In this document: piece after piece, positions 49,507 to 57,293 of the stretch
How positions within the stretch are numbered: position 1 is the first letter of the stretch
Layout: the number at the start of each line of letters is the position of its first letter
From: Actinomadura atramentaria DSM 43919
GTDB taxonomy: Bacteria > Actinomycetota > Actinomycetes > Streptosporangiales > Streptosporangiaceae
Direction: 5' to 3'
DNA length: 64,000 nt
Assembly (NCBI RefSeq): GCF_000381885.1
Contig: NZ_KB907223.1
Coordinates: 17,217-81,216, forward strand
The notes under the pieces: generated by a model
What the model was told of the DNA's origin: nothing
The model's database searches: none
What the model saw: the letters and a program-made list of their open reading frames with translations, nothing else
Program-made: the position numbers and the translations under genes

Positions 49507-50175
49507 TCACTCGTCCGCCGCGCGCTCGCTCTCGGGAACGGCGAAGCGGTCGTGGAGCTGTTCGGTGTATTTGCGCATGACGGCGAGGTAATCGACGTTG
49601 TCGGGGTCCATCAGCCACTGGATCTCCAGGCCCATCATCATCGAGATGACCTCGTAGCTGATCTGCTCCGCGTCGGCGTCCGGGCGGACGCGCCCGGCCG
49701 CCTTGTCCGTGGTGACCGCCGTGACGATGCGCTGCCGGGCGCGGTCGTAGCGGTTCACGAAGAACTCGTGCAGGCTGTCGTCCGGATCGAGGCTTTCTGC
49801 CGCCAGGACGATGTAGAGCCGGGTGAAGAGCGCGTTCTCCTTGATGAGCTTCGCGGCGTCGTACAGCTCGCCGAGGCTCACCATCTCGTCCGGAATCCGG
49901 TAGAACCACCGCTCGCGCCGCTCGCGTTCCTCGACCGCCTCGCTGAGCAGCCGCGCCTTGCTGCCGAAGTAGTAGATCAGGTGCGAGTGCTTGATCCCGA
50001 GCCCTTCGGCCAGCTCGGTGAGCCGCAGGCCGCGCTGGCCCTTGCGGGCCAGGGCCTCGATGGCGGCGTCCAGGATGGCCTGGCGGCGGGCCTCGCCGCG
50101 CGGCTGGCGCTTCGCGCCGTCCGCCGGGGCGCGCTTGCGCGGCGCGCGCGGCTCGTCAGTCGGGCTGTCCGCCAA
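49507..50175 (-). CDS. TetR-family regulator (BetI-type C-terminus)
   Basis: A 222-aa repressor. A basic N-terminal arm precedes the HTH (RRQAILDAAIEALARKG, LTELAEGLGIKHSHLIYYFG), and the C-terminal ligand domain (DDSLHEFFVNRYDRARQRIV, ISYEVISMMMGLEIQWLMD) resembles the TetR_C_6/BetI group. The TTG at 50175 with GGAAGGA upstream is the best start; the only upstream ATG (50259) would overlap the divergent gene start and add unlikely sequence. It is divergent from a serine hydrolase, and the palindrome TACAG-GA-CTGTA at 50235-50246 overlaps that gene's -10 box, so it probably represses the hydrolase. Confidence 0.88.
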   Translation of the reverse strand: MADSPTDEPRAPRKRAPADGAKRQPRGEARRQAILDAAIEALARKGQRGLRLTELAEGLGIKHSHLIYYFGSKARLLSEAVEERERRERWFYRIPDEMVSLGELYDAAKLIKENALFTRLYIVLAAESLDPDDSLHEFFVNRYDRARQRIVTAVTTDKAAGRVRPDADAEQISYEVISMMMGLEIQWLMDPDNVDYLAVMRKYTEQLHDRFAVPESERAADE

Positions 50176-50234
50176 TGCGAGGTCCTTCCCTGGAGGGGAT
50201 GCGGTGCCGGTCCACGATAGAGGAGGAATTTCTT

Positions 50235-50250
50235 TACAGGACTGTATAAT
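50235..50250 (+). promoter_or_regulatory. Perfect -10 box overlapped by a TetR-type palindrome
   Basis: TACAGGACTGTA (50235-50246, 5-bp arms, 2-bp centre) overlaps TATAAT (50245-50250). The -10 box ends 7 nt before the ATG at 50258, so the hydrolase mRNA is predicted to be leaderless, and repressor binding would cover the promoter. An AGGAGG at 50221-50226 lies upstream of the predicted RNA start and has no start codon at the right distance. Confidence 0.7.
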
Positions 50251-50257
50251 ATCGGCC

Positions 50258-51388
50258 ATGACCGCTCCAGACGTCCGGGGCCGCGTCGCGCCCGGCTACG
50301 AGGCCGTGCGCGACGCCTTCGCGGCGCTCGCCGCCGCGGACCCGACGTACTGCGCCCAGTTCACCGCGTACCGGGGCGCGACGCCCGTCGTCGACCTGGC
50401 CTGCGGCCCGTGGGACGACGACGCGCTGCTGCCCGTCTTCTCCTGCGGAAAGGGCGCGATCGGCGTGACCGTCGCGCTGCTGGTCGGGCGCGGACTGCTC
50501 GACCTCGACGCGCGCGTGGCGGACTACTGGCCCGAATTCGCCGCCGCCGGGAAACAGGACGTCACCGTCCGCCGGCTCCTGTCCCACCAGGCCGGACTCC
50601 CGACCGTGGACGGCGGCTACGGCGCCGCCGAACTCCTCGGCCACGACGGACTCGCCCGGCGGCTGGCCGCGCAGCGCCCGCTCTGGCACCCCGGCGCGGC
50701 GTTCGCGTACCACGGCGTGACGATCGGGACGCTCGCGGACGAACTCGTCCGCCGCGTCACCGGACGCCCCCTCGCGCAGGTCTTCCGCGACGACGTCGCC
50801 GCGCCGCGCGGCATCGACGTCCACCTCGGCGTCCCGCCCGAACTGGACCACCGCGTCGTCCCCGTGGACCTGCCGACCGTCGAGGAGATCACGGCGAACG
50901 CCGACGCGATCCGGCCCGCCGAACCCGACACGCTGGACGCCTTCATCGCCCCGCGCGACTGCGGCCCGGTCTGGGACTGGGTCAACGCCGAGGAACCCCG
51001 CCGCGTCGGCCCCGCCGCCCTCGCCGGGCTCGCGACCGCGCACGGCCTCGCCCGGATGTACGCGGCGCTGCGCCACGACGTCGGCGCGGAGCCGATCGCC
51101 GGGGCCGACGCCGTGGCGCAGGTCGCGCAACTCCAGGTCCAGGGCGACGACCTGCTCTCCGGCCTGCCGTTCCGCTACGGGATCGTGTTCCAGCGGCCCG
51201 TCGCGCCCCGGCTCGCCTACGGCAGCGCGTGGGCGTTCGGGCACGACGGGCTGGGCGGCTCGGCGGGCGTCTGCGACCCGTTCCACGATCTGGCGTTCGG
51301 CTACACGGTCAAGCGGATCGCGCTGCCGCCGCGCTGCGACGCCCGCGCCCTGGAGCTGATGCGGGCCGTCCGCGCGGCGGCGGGCTGA
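50258..51388 (+). CDS. Class C beta-lactamase-related serine hydrolase
   Basis: A 376-aa cytosolic (no signal peptide) esterase of the beta-lactamase fold. The SxxK motif is FSCGKG with Ser62 and Lys65; the Tyr motif is FAYHG (Tyr149, YxG in place of YxN); HDGLGGS near the C-terminus replaces KTG. This set is typical of EstB/LpqK-type esterases rather than antibiotic-destroying beta-lactamases. ATG 50258 sits 7 nt after a TATAAT, implying leaderless translation. Divergent from a TetR gene; a palindromic operator lies in the 82-bp gap. It converges on the GH1 gene with both stops in GGCTGA-gcgg-TCAGCC (51383-51398). Confidence 0.9.
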   Translation: MTAPDVRGRVAPGYEAVRDAFAALAAADPTYCAQFTAYRGATPVVDLACGPWDDDALLPVFSCGKGAIGVTVALLVGRGLLDLDARVADYWPEFAAAGKQDVTVRRLLSHQAGLPTVDGGYGAAELLGHDGLARRLAAQRPLWHPGAAFAYHGVTIGTLADELVRRVTGRPLAQVFRDDVAAPRGIDVHLGVPPELDHRVVPVDLPTVEEITANADAIRPAEPDTLDAFIAPRDCGPVWDWVNAEEPRRVGPAALAGLATAHGLARMYAALRHDVGAEPIAGADAVAQVAQLQVQGDDLLSGLPFRYGIVFQRPVAPRLAYGSAWAFGHDGLGGSAGVCDPFHDLAFGYTVKRIALPPRCDARALELMRAVRAAAG

Positions 51389-51392
51389 GCGG

Positions 51393-52586
51393 TCAGCCGA
51401 GCGCTTCGCGGCGGAGGACGGCCGCGCTCGGCCGGACGTTCCGGTCCCGGTCGATGAGGCCGAACGACACGTCGTGGCCGCGCAGCCATTCGTAGTTGTC
51501 CACGCCCGTCCAGTGGAAGAAGCCCCGGACGTCCGCGCCGTCCGCGATGGCGGCCCGGACGACGGCGAGTCCGTCGCGCAGGTACGCGGCGCGCAGCCCG
51601 TCGTCGGCCGTGCCGACGCCGTACTCCGCGACGAGCAGCGGCGTGCCGGGCAGTTCGCGGCGCAGCTCGTCCAGGACGAGCCGCAGGCCGTCCGCCGAGA
51701 CCCGGTACCCCATGTCCGAGCGCGGCGCGCCGGACGGGTACCCGACGGGCGCGCCGTCGCGCACGCCCACCGTCCGGTAGTACGAGAACCCGATCATGTC
51801 GAAGACGCCCGCGAGGTCGGGGGCCTCGATCGGCGGCCGGTCCCGGACGCGCAGCACGCCGTCGCGGACGAGGCCGAGCCAGGACGCCCAGTGGTCGGCC
51901 CGGTGCTCGGCGATCCGCGCGGCCGTCGCGGCGGAGTCGTCCAGCGCGACCGCCGTCGAGAGCCCGTAGATCGACGCGACGGGCCGGCCGGTGGCGCGCA
52001 GCCGCCGCGCCGCCTCGGCGGTGGCGAGGTGGATGCCCTCGCTGACGCGGCCGAACTCGTCGGGGTCGTCGCGGCCGGGCGGGAACGGGCCGCCGCCGTA
52101 GGCGATCCACGGGTAGTAGTTGGGTTCGTTGACGGGCTGCCAGCCGCCGACGAGGTCGCCGAACGCGTCCGCGACGAACTCGACGTGGTCGGGCCAGCGC
52201 CGCCGCCACGTCCGCTCGTCGGCGAACCCGCCGTCGTCCGCGAACCACGCGGGCAGCGTGAAGTGCAGCAGGCACAGCCACGGCGTGATCCCGGCGTCGG
52301 CGGCGGCGCGCAGGACGTCCCGGTAGCGCGCGACCTCGGCGCGGTCGCGGCGGCCCGGCTCCGGTTCCAGCCGCGCCCAGTCGACCGACATCCGGTGGTG
52401 GCGCAGCCCGAGCCCGGCGTAGAGCGCGAAGTCCGCCGCGTACGAGCGGGCGAACCCGTTGCCGTCACCGGACGCGGGGGCGCGGCCGAGCCGTTCCCAC
52501 GCGTGCCAGTCGGAGGCCGGCGCGGCCCCCTCCGCCTGAGTCGCCGACGCTCCCGTGCCCCATATGAACCCCTCTGGCCATCGCAT
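51393..52586 (-). CDS. GH1-family glycoside hydrolase (beta-glucosidase-like)
   Basis: A 397-aa (beta/alpha)8 enzyme. WPEGFIWGTGASATQAEGA is the GH1 N-terminal signature, WQPVNEPN holds the acid/base Glu154, and LLVAEYGVG holds the nucleophile Glu321 (AEYG instead of the common TENG). Shorter than most GH1 enzymes (about 450 aa), like a small actinomycete subgroup. It probably hydrolyses a beta-glycoside in the cytosol. ATG 52586 begins the family motif; an upstream TTG at 52631 is unlikely. It is divergent from a sugar ABC transporter, which may import its substrate. Confidence 0.9.
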   Translation of the reverse strand: MRWPEGFIWGTGASATQAEGAAPASDWHAWERLGRAPASGDGNGFARSYAADFALYAGLGLRHHRMSVDWARLEPEPGRRDRAEVARYRDVLRAAADAGITPWLCLLHFTLPAWFADDGGFADERTWRRRWPDHVEFVADAFGDLVGGWQPVNEPNYYPWIAYGGGPFPPGRDDPDEFGRVSEGIHLATAEAARRLRATGRPVASIYGLSTAVALDDSAATAARIAEHRADHWASWLGLVRDGVLRVRDRPPIEAPDLAGVFDMIGFSYYRTVGVRDGAPVGYPSGAPRSDMGYRVSADGLRLVLDELRRELPGTPLLVAEYGVGTADDGLRAAYLRDGLAVVRAAIADGADVRGFFHWTGVDNYEWLRGHDVSFGLIDRDRNVRPSAAVLRREALG

Positions 52587-52638
52587 GGCAGGGACGATCG
52601 CACGGCCCAGAAAAATTTTCAAGACTGACAAGAATCTA

Positions 52639-52667
52639 TTGACACCGCTCCGGCGCGCGCCGATAGT
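52639..52667 (+). promoter_or_regulatory. Sigma-70-like promoter of the sugar ABC operon
   Basis: TTGACA (52639-52644) and GATAGT (52662-52667) are separated by 17 bp, a good -35/-10 pair about 80 bp upstream of the substrate-binding-protein start. TGACA is also found 14 bp earlier as a direct repeat. Confidence 0.6.
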
Positions 52668-52745
52668 CGTTCGTTACACGCCCCGGTGAGCTGCGTCACA
52701 GGGGGCGGACCGGGCCGAACGCCGGTCCCGGGAAGGGAGCGCAAC

Positions 52746-53753
52746 GTGAAGCACTCGAACCTGCGCACCGGGGTGCGCACCGCCGCGGCGATCACCGCCG
52801 TCGCGGCGCTCGCGACCGCGTGCGGGTCGTCGGGCGGCGCGGCCGCGGGCGGCCCCCGGCTCAAGATCGTCTACGTGCGGGACGTGCCGCAGCCCGCGCC
52901 CTTCGACGCCCCGATCGTCAAGGGCTACCAGGCCGCCGGGAAGGCCCTCGGCGACGACGTCGTCTTCCAGGGCGCGCCCGCCAACACCAAGGCGAGCGAC
53001 CCGGCCCAGGAGAAGCGGCTCCTGCAGAACGCGGTCGCGGAGAAGCCGGACTGCATGATCGTCACCTTCGACACCCCGTCCGCCCAGGGACCGGAGGTCG
53101 AGAAGGCGATCGGCGCCGGGATTCCCGTCGTGTTCGCCAACGCGGGCTACCAGGAGGCCGAGAAGTACGGCGCGCTGACGTACATCGGCTCGGACGAGAC
53201 CGCGCAGGGCCGGACGGGCGGACAGGAACTCGCCCGCCGCGGCGTCAAGCACCCGCTGGTCGTGACGCTCGCGCCCGGCTCGCTGCCGCTCACCGACCAG
53301 CGCAACGACGGGTTCAAGCAGGGCTTCAGCGGCAAGACCGACTGGCTCTACATGTCGCTGCGGGAGGCGTCCGGCACGACCGCGTCCATCGCTGGAACGA
53401 TCGAAGCGAAGCTGGCGCGCGATCCGTCGATCGACGCGGTGTTCACCACCGGCGTCGTCTTCGCGCCCGCCGTCCTCGCCGCGCGCGACGCCACCGGTGC
53501 CCGCGCGGACAAACTCACCTGGGCGACGATCGACACCAGCGCGCAGATCCTCGGCGCGGTCAAGGACGGGAAGCTCGCCTTCGCCCTCGACCAGCAGCAG
53601 TACCTCCAGGGCTACTGGGCCGCGCTCGTCTGCCACCAGTACGTCCGGTACGGGCTCAAGCCCGCCGACCCCGTCATGGCGACCGGCCCGTTCCTGGTGA
53701 CCCGCGACAACATCGCCGGATACCAGAAGGCCGCCGCGGAAGGGATTCACTGA
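52746..53753 (+). CDS. Sugar ABC transporter substrate-binding lipoprotein
   Basis: A 335-aa lipoprotein. The signal peptide ends in ALATACGSSGG, with lipid attachment at the Cys. The mature part is a periplasmic-binding-protein type I (Peripla_BP_4, RbsB-like): LKIVYVRDVPQPAPFDAPIV, DCMIVTFDTPSAQGPEVEKA, IPVVFANAGYQEAEKYG, AFALDQQQYLQGYWAAL. The last motif is typical of binding proteins for ribose, xylose, inositol or similar sugars. GTG 52746 has AAGGGAG at good spacing. First gene of a binding protein-permease-ATPase operon, divergent from a GH1 hydrolase, suggesting uptake of a glycoside. Confidence 0.92.
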   Translation: MKHSNLRTGVRTAAAITAVAALATACGSSGGAAAGGPRLKIVYVRDVPQPAPFDAPIVKGYQAAGKALGDDVVFQGAPANTKASDPAQEKRLLQNAVAEKPDCMIVTFDTPSAQGPEVEKAIGAGIPVVFANAGYQEAEKYGALTYIGSDETAQGRTGGQELARRGVKHPLVVTLAPGSLPLTDQRNDGFKQGFSGKTDWLYMSLREASGTTASIAGTIEAKLARDPSIDAVFTTGVVFAPAVLAARDATGARADKLTWATIDTSAQILGAVKDGKLAFALDQQQYLQGYWAALVCHQYVRYGLKPADPVMATGPFLVTRDNIAGYQKAAAEGIH

Positions 53754-53754
53754 C

Positions 53755-54774
53755 GTGGCCATCGCGCACATGACCGCGCCGGGCCGCCGGGCCCTGCTGC
53801 GGCCGGAGCTGACGGCGGTCGCCAGCACGGTCGTCGTCTTCGTGATCTTCGCGGTCGCGGGCGGGGACGACGGGTTCCTGTCGGCGCTCGGCATCCGCAA
53901 CGTGTTCCAGGTGTCGGCGACGATCGGGATCGTCGCGGCCCCGATGACGCTGCTGATGGTCGCGGGCGAGTTCGACCTGTCCGTCGGGTCCACGGTCGGC
54001 GCGGCCGAGATCGTCTTCGGGTACGCGGTCGTCCACGGCTGGTCGCTGTGGTCGGCGCTGCTGCTGACGCTCGCGGTCTGCGCGGCGATCGGCCTGGTGA
54101 ACGGGATTCTCTCCGTCCGGACGTCCATCCCGTCGTTCCTGGTGACGCTCGCGACGATGTTCATCGTCGCCGGGGGAGCGGCCGCCATAGCCAACGGCAA
54201 CCTCGGCGGGACGACCATCGCGGGCGTCACCGACGCCCTCGACGGCGACCCCCTGCTGTCCCTCTTCAAGGGGAACATCACCGACTGGTTCCCGGTCGCC
54301 GCCGCGTGGTGGCTCGTCCTCAGCGTCCTGGCCGCGTGGGTGCTCGGCGGCACGCGCTTCGGCAACTGGATCTCGGTGACGGGCGGCGCCCGCGCGTCCG
54401 CCGAGCGCGCGGGCATCCCGGTGGCCCGCGTGAAGATCCTGATGTTCGTCCTCGCCGCCGCCGGGGCCGGGCTGTCCGGCGTCCTCGCGGCGCTCGGCAC
54501 CAACACCGCGAACGCGGCGGACGGCAGCAGCCTGCAGTTCGAGGTCATCGTCGCCGCCGTCATCGGCGGGACGTTCCTGTTCGGCGGGCTCGGCACACCG
54601 ATCGGGACGGTCTTCGGCGCGCTGTTCTTCGGCCTCGTCTACCAGGGCTTCTACTTCACCGACATCGACACCAACTGGTTCCAGGCACTGCTCGGAATCC
54701 TTCTGCTGATCGCCGTCACCAGCAACAACACGGCGCGGGAGTTCACGATGAGGCGGTTGCGCGATGACCGATGA
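53755..54774 (+). CDS. Sugar ABC transporter permease (RbsC-like)
   Basis: A 339-aa BPD_transp_2 permease with 8-10 membrane helices. MLLMVAGEFDLSVGSTVGAA and the late GLVYQGFYFTDIDTNWFQALLG are the family signatures. It forms the membrane channel for the adjacent binding protein and ATPase. The GTG at 53755 directly follows the binding-protein stop (1-nt gap), and its end overlaps the ATPase start by 11 nt, so the three genes are translated together. Confidence 0.93.
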   Translation: MAIAHMTAPGRRALLRPELTAVASTVVVFVIFAVAGGDDGFLSALGIRNVFQVSATIGIVAAPMTLLMVAGEFDLSVGSTVGAAEIVFGYAVVHGWSLWSALLLTLAVCAAIGLVNGILSVRTSIPSFLVTLATMFIVAGGAAAIANGNLGGTTIAGVTDALDGDPLLSLFKGNITDWFPVAAAWWLVLSVLAAWVLGGTRFGNWISVTGGARASAERAGIPVARVKILMFVLAAAGAGLSGVLAALGTNTANAADGSSLQFEVIVAAVIGGTFLFGGLGTPIGTVFGALFFGLVYQGFYFTDIDTNWFQALLGILLLIAVTSNNTAREFTMRRLRDDR

Positions 54775-55552
54775 CCAGGCCGTCGTCTTCGAGGCGCGCG
54801 GCGTCAGCAAGGCGTACGGGACGGTGCGGGCGCTGACGTCCGTGGACCTGGCCGTCCGAGCCGGGCAGATCACGTGCCTGCTGGGTGACAACGGCGCGGG
54901 CAAGTCCTCCCTGATCAAGGTGCTGTCGGGCGTGACGGCCCCGGACGGCGGCACGCTCGCCGTCGACGGCGAACCCGTGCGCTTCGCCGACCCGAGGGAC
55001 GCCCTCGACCGCGGCATCGCGACCGTCTTCCAGGACCTCGCGATGGTCCCCGCCCTGCCCGTCTACCGGAACTTCTTCATGGGGCACGAGCCCGTCCGGG
55101 GCCGGGGACCGCTCGCGCGGTTCGACAAGCGGAAGGCCCGCGCGATCACCGAGGAGCAACTCGCGTCCATCGGCATCCGCCTCACCGACCCCGAACGGCC
55201 GATCTCCACGCTGTCCGGCGGCGAGCGGCAGTCCGTCGCGGTCGCGCGGGCCGTGTACTTCGGCGCGCGGGTGCTGCTGCTGGACGAGCCGACGTCCGCG
55301 CTCGGCGTCCGCCAGGCCGAGACGGTGCTGCGCTATGCGGTGCGCGCCAAGCGGCAGGGCGTCGGCGTCGTCCTCATCACGCACAACGCGCACCACGCGT
55401 GGGCGGTCGGGGACCGGTTCGTCGTCCTCAAACGGGGTGCGGTCGCCATCGACGCCGCCGCCTCCGACATCACGCTGGACGAGCTCGTCCGGCACATGGC
55501 GGGCGGCGAAGAGGTGACGCAGATGCGCCGCGACCTGCGGGAGATCCTCTAG
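54764..55552 (+). CDS. Sugar ABC transporter ATPase (single-domain)
   Basis: A 262-aa ABC ATPase with one nucleotide-binding domain: Walker A GDNGAGKSS (41-49), signature LSGGERQSVAVARAV, Walker B VLLLDEPTSALG and switch VLITHN. RbsA-type transporters usually have two fused domains; this is the single-domain FrcA/XylG-short type common in actinomycetes. It energises the RbsC-like permease. The TAG stop lies in CTAG, which also contains the ancestral stop of the decayed VOC gene on the other strand. Confidence 0.93.
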   Translation: MTDDQAVVFEARGVSKAYGTVRALTSVDLAVRAGQITCLLGDNGAGKSSLIKVLSGVTAPDGGTLAVDGEPVRFADPRDALDRGIATVFQDLAMVPALPVYRNFFMGHEPVRGRGPLARFDKRKARAITEEQLASIGIRLTDPERPISTLSGGERQSVAVARAVYFGARVLLLDEPTSALGVRQAETVLRYAVRAKRQGVGVVLITHNAHHAWAVGDRFVVLKRGAVAIDAAASDITLDELVRHMAGGEEVTQMRRDLREIL

Positions 55553-55830
55553 GCGTACTCGGCCGCGAGGATCTACGTGACGCCGAAACGGTCGCGCAGC
55601 ATCCCGAACGCGGGCGCCCACGGCGACGGGCCGAACTCCTCGATGACCGCCGCGCCGTCCGCGAGGCCCGTCCACAGCGCGGCGACCTCGTCGCCGGCGT
55701 CACCGCGAACGGACAGGAAGAACGGCGGTGAGGGTCGCCCCGTGCGGGAACCTGCCCCGCCGACGCCGGAGACCACCCCGTCCGCCGCGACCCTTGGCGA
55801 TCTCCAGTGCGGCCGTTGGCACCGAACTTG
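55549..55830 (-). pseudogene. Decayed VOC/PhnB-like glyoxalase-fold gene
   Basis: On the minus strand, PPFFLSVRGDAGDEVAALW, GPSPWAPAFGMLRDRFGVT and ILAAEYA form the C-terminal half of a PhnB-type VOC protein. A TAG (55573-55575) stands where family members have Trp (FGVxW), and the upstream half shifts frame and loses resemblance near 55740. The expected N-terminal 60-70 residues are missing. No function is expected; it lies against the ABC ATPase gene. Confidence 0.7.
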
Positions 55831-55937
55831 ATCAGCGCCCACCCGGCGACCGGCCCCGCAGCACGCCGCGCGGGCGGGCGCGGCGGCCCTGCGCGGAGCA
55901 GTTGATCCACGCGCCGGCGACATCCGCTTCGAGCCCG

Positions 55938-56300
55938 CCAGTCCGAGTACGTCCGCACCCCCAACGCCCAGGGCACGCTGGCCGCCGCCGCCGAGGTCCC
56001 GGCGGCCCTAGCCCGGCCTCCTGGCCGTCCCGGACGTGATGGGCACCGGCGCGGAACGGATCATCGCCAGGCACGAACCCCGCCAGAAGCTGGCCCACGA
56101 CTTCGAGACCGACATCATCACCGAGCGCGACGACGAAGGTGTCGCCCACATCAAGGAACTGACCGGCGGGATCGGCGCCGACAGCGTGCTGGAATGCGTC
56201 GGCACTCCGCAGGCCATGCGGTAGGCACTGCGCTCCGCGCGGCCGGGCGGCGTCGTCGGCTTCGTCGGCGTCCACTGGCTGACGCCCGACACCGACGCCG
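55938..56300 (+). pseudogene. Zinc-dependent alcohol dehydrogenase remnant
   Basis: EYVRTPNAQGTLAAAAEVP, then LLAVPDVMGTG in another frame, then AERIIARHEPRQKLAHDFE and GGIGADSVLECVGTPQAMR are consecutive blocks of an MDR alcohol dehydrogenase. The Rossmann segment between MGTG and AERII is deleted, there are frame changes before 56036, and a TAG (56222-56224) replaces the Gln that normally precedes ALRSARPGG. Clearly non-functional. Confidence 0.75.
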
Positions 56301-56325
56301 AGTACGCCGCCGCCCCGGCCACGTG

Positions 56326-56559
56326 ACGACGGCGTCCGCGTCAACGCCGTCCGCCCCGGCACCATCGGCACGCCGATGGTCGACGCCATGATCGCGAGCG
56401 GTGAACTCGACCGCGTCCGAACCGAGGCCGGGCCAGGCCATCGACCGCCTCGCCACCGCCGACGAGATCGCCCAGGCCGCCCTGTGGTTGTGCAGCCCCG
56501 GCGCGAGCTACGTGACCGGCATCGCCCTCCCAGTCGACGGCGGCTACACCGCCCACTGA
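56326..56559 (+). pseudogene. Short-chain dehydrogenase (SDR) C-terminal remnant
   Basis: DDGVRVNAVRPGTIGTPMVD and, after a frameshift near 56425, AIDRLATADEIAQAALWLCS and YVTGIALPVDGGYTAH followed by TGA, form the last third of a classical SDR. The N-terminal Rossmann and catalytic YxxxK parts are absent. It is joined directly to the alcohol dehydrogenase remnant, indicating a deletion between two former genes. Confidence 0.75.
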
Positions 56560-56606
56560 CCCGGATCCCTTGACCTCGGCGAGCCGGGCGGCGGTACGGT
56601 TCGGAC

Positions 56607-57230
56607 GTGATCACCGAAGGGGGGACCCGGCTCGGAAAGCAGGCCGCGCGCCGTCTGGTCCGGCTGGACTGCTGCGTGATCGAAGCGGGGCTGACCGACG
56701 CCGAATTCGCTCGCATCGAGCGCGAGTACGGCTTCGAGTTCGCAGACGACCACCGGGCGTTCCTCGCCGCTGGACTGCCGGTCCACGAGCCGCGGGAAGA
56801 GGAACCGGACGTCTCCCACGCCTGGGAAAGACCGTGGCCGGACTGGCGCAACGGTGACCCCGACGAACTCCGCAACCACCTCGACTGGCCGATCGACTTT
56901 CTCCTCAGCGACATTCGGCGCGGTCACTGGCCGCCCGGCTGGGACGCGCGGCCGGATTCCGGCGAAGCGGCCGTCGACCTGGCACGGTCGCGGCTGGCCG
57001 AGGTGCCGAGAATGGTCCCCGTCTACGCGCACAGATTCCTGCCTGCGGGCCGCGGCGCCTTCGGCCACCCGGTCCTGTCGATGCGGGGCCACGACATCAT
57101 CTCCTACGGCGCCGACCTGCTCGACTACATCGACCAGGAGTTCGAAGAGCCTCGGCCCGAATACCCCGACTCCTGGCCGCCCGAGGCAACCGTGCCGTTC
57201 TGGCGCGACTATGCCCGTGAAAACGATTGA
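56607..57230 (+). CDS. SMI1/KNR4-like protein
   Basis: A 207-aa soluble acidic protein. LTDAEFARIEREYGFEFADD and HRAFLAAGLPV at the start, and GHPVLSMRGHDIISYGADLL with DYIDQEFEE at the end, match the SMI1/KNR4 (SUKH) superfamily. Such proteins are often immunity proteins of polymorphic toxins, but many actinomycete copies have no toxin partner; none is adjacent here. GTG 56607 gives the full domain; no strong ribosome site is visible. It lies between decayed genes and an oxidoreductase, so it may be a survivor of a mobile or toxin-related segment. Confidence 0.7.
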   Translation: MITEGGTRLGKQAARRLVRLDCCVIEAGLTDAEFARIEREYGFEFADDHRAFLAAGLPVHEPREEEPDVSHAWERPWPDWRNGDPDELRNHLDWPIDFLLSDIRRGHWPPGWDARPDSGEAAVDLARSRLAEVPRMVPVYAHRFLPAGRGAFGHPVLSMRGHDIISYGADLLDYIDQEFEEPRPEYPDSWPPEATVPFWRDYAREND

Positions 57231-57293
57231 GTTACAGGCCCGCGGAGCGGAATCGTTGGGATTGTCTGTGCGGGATCGGGCTTGGGGTGTGGT

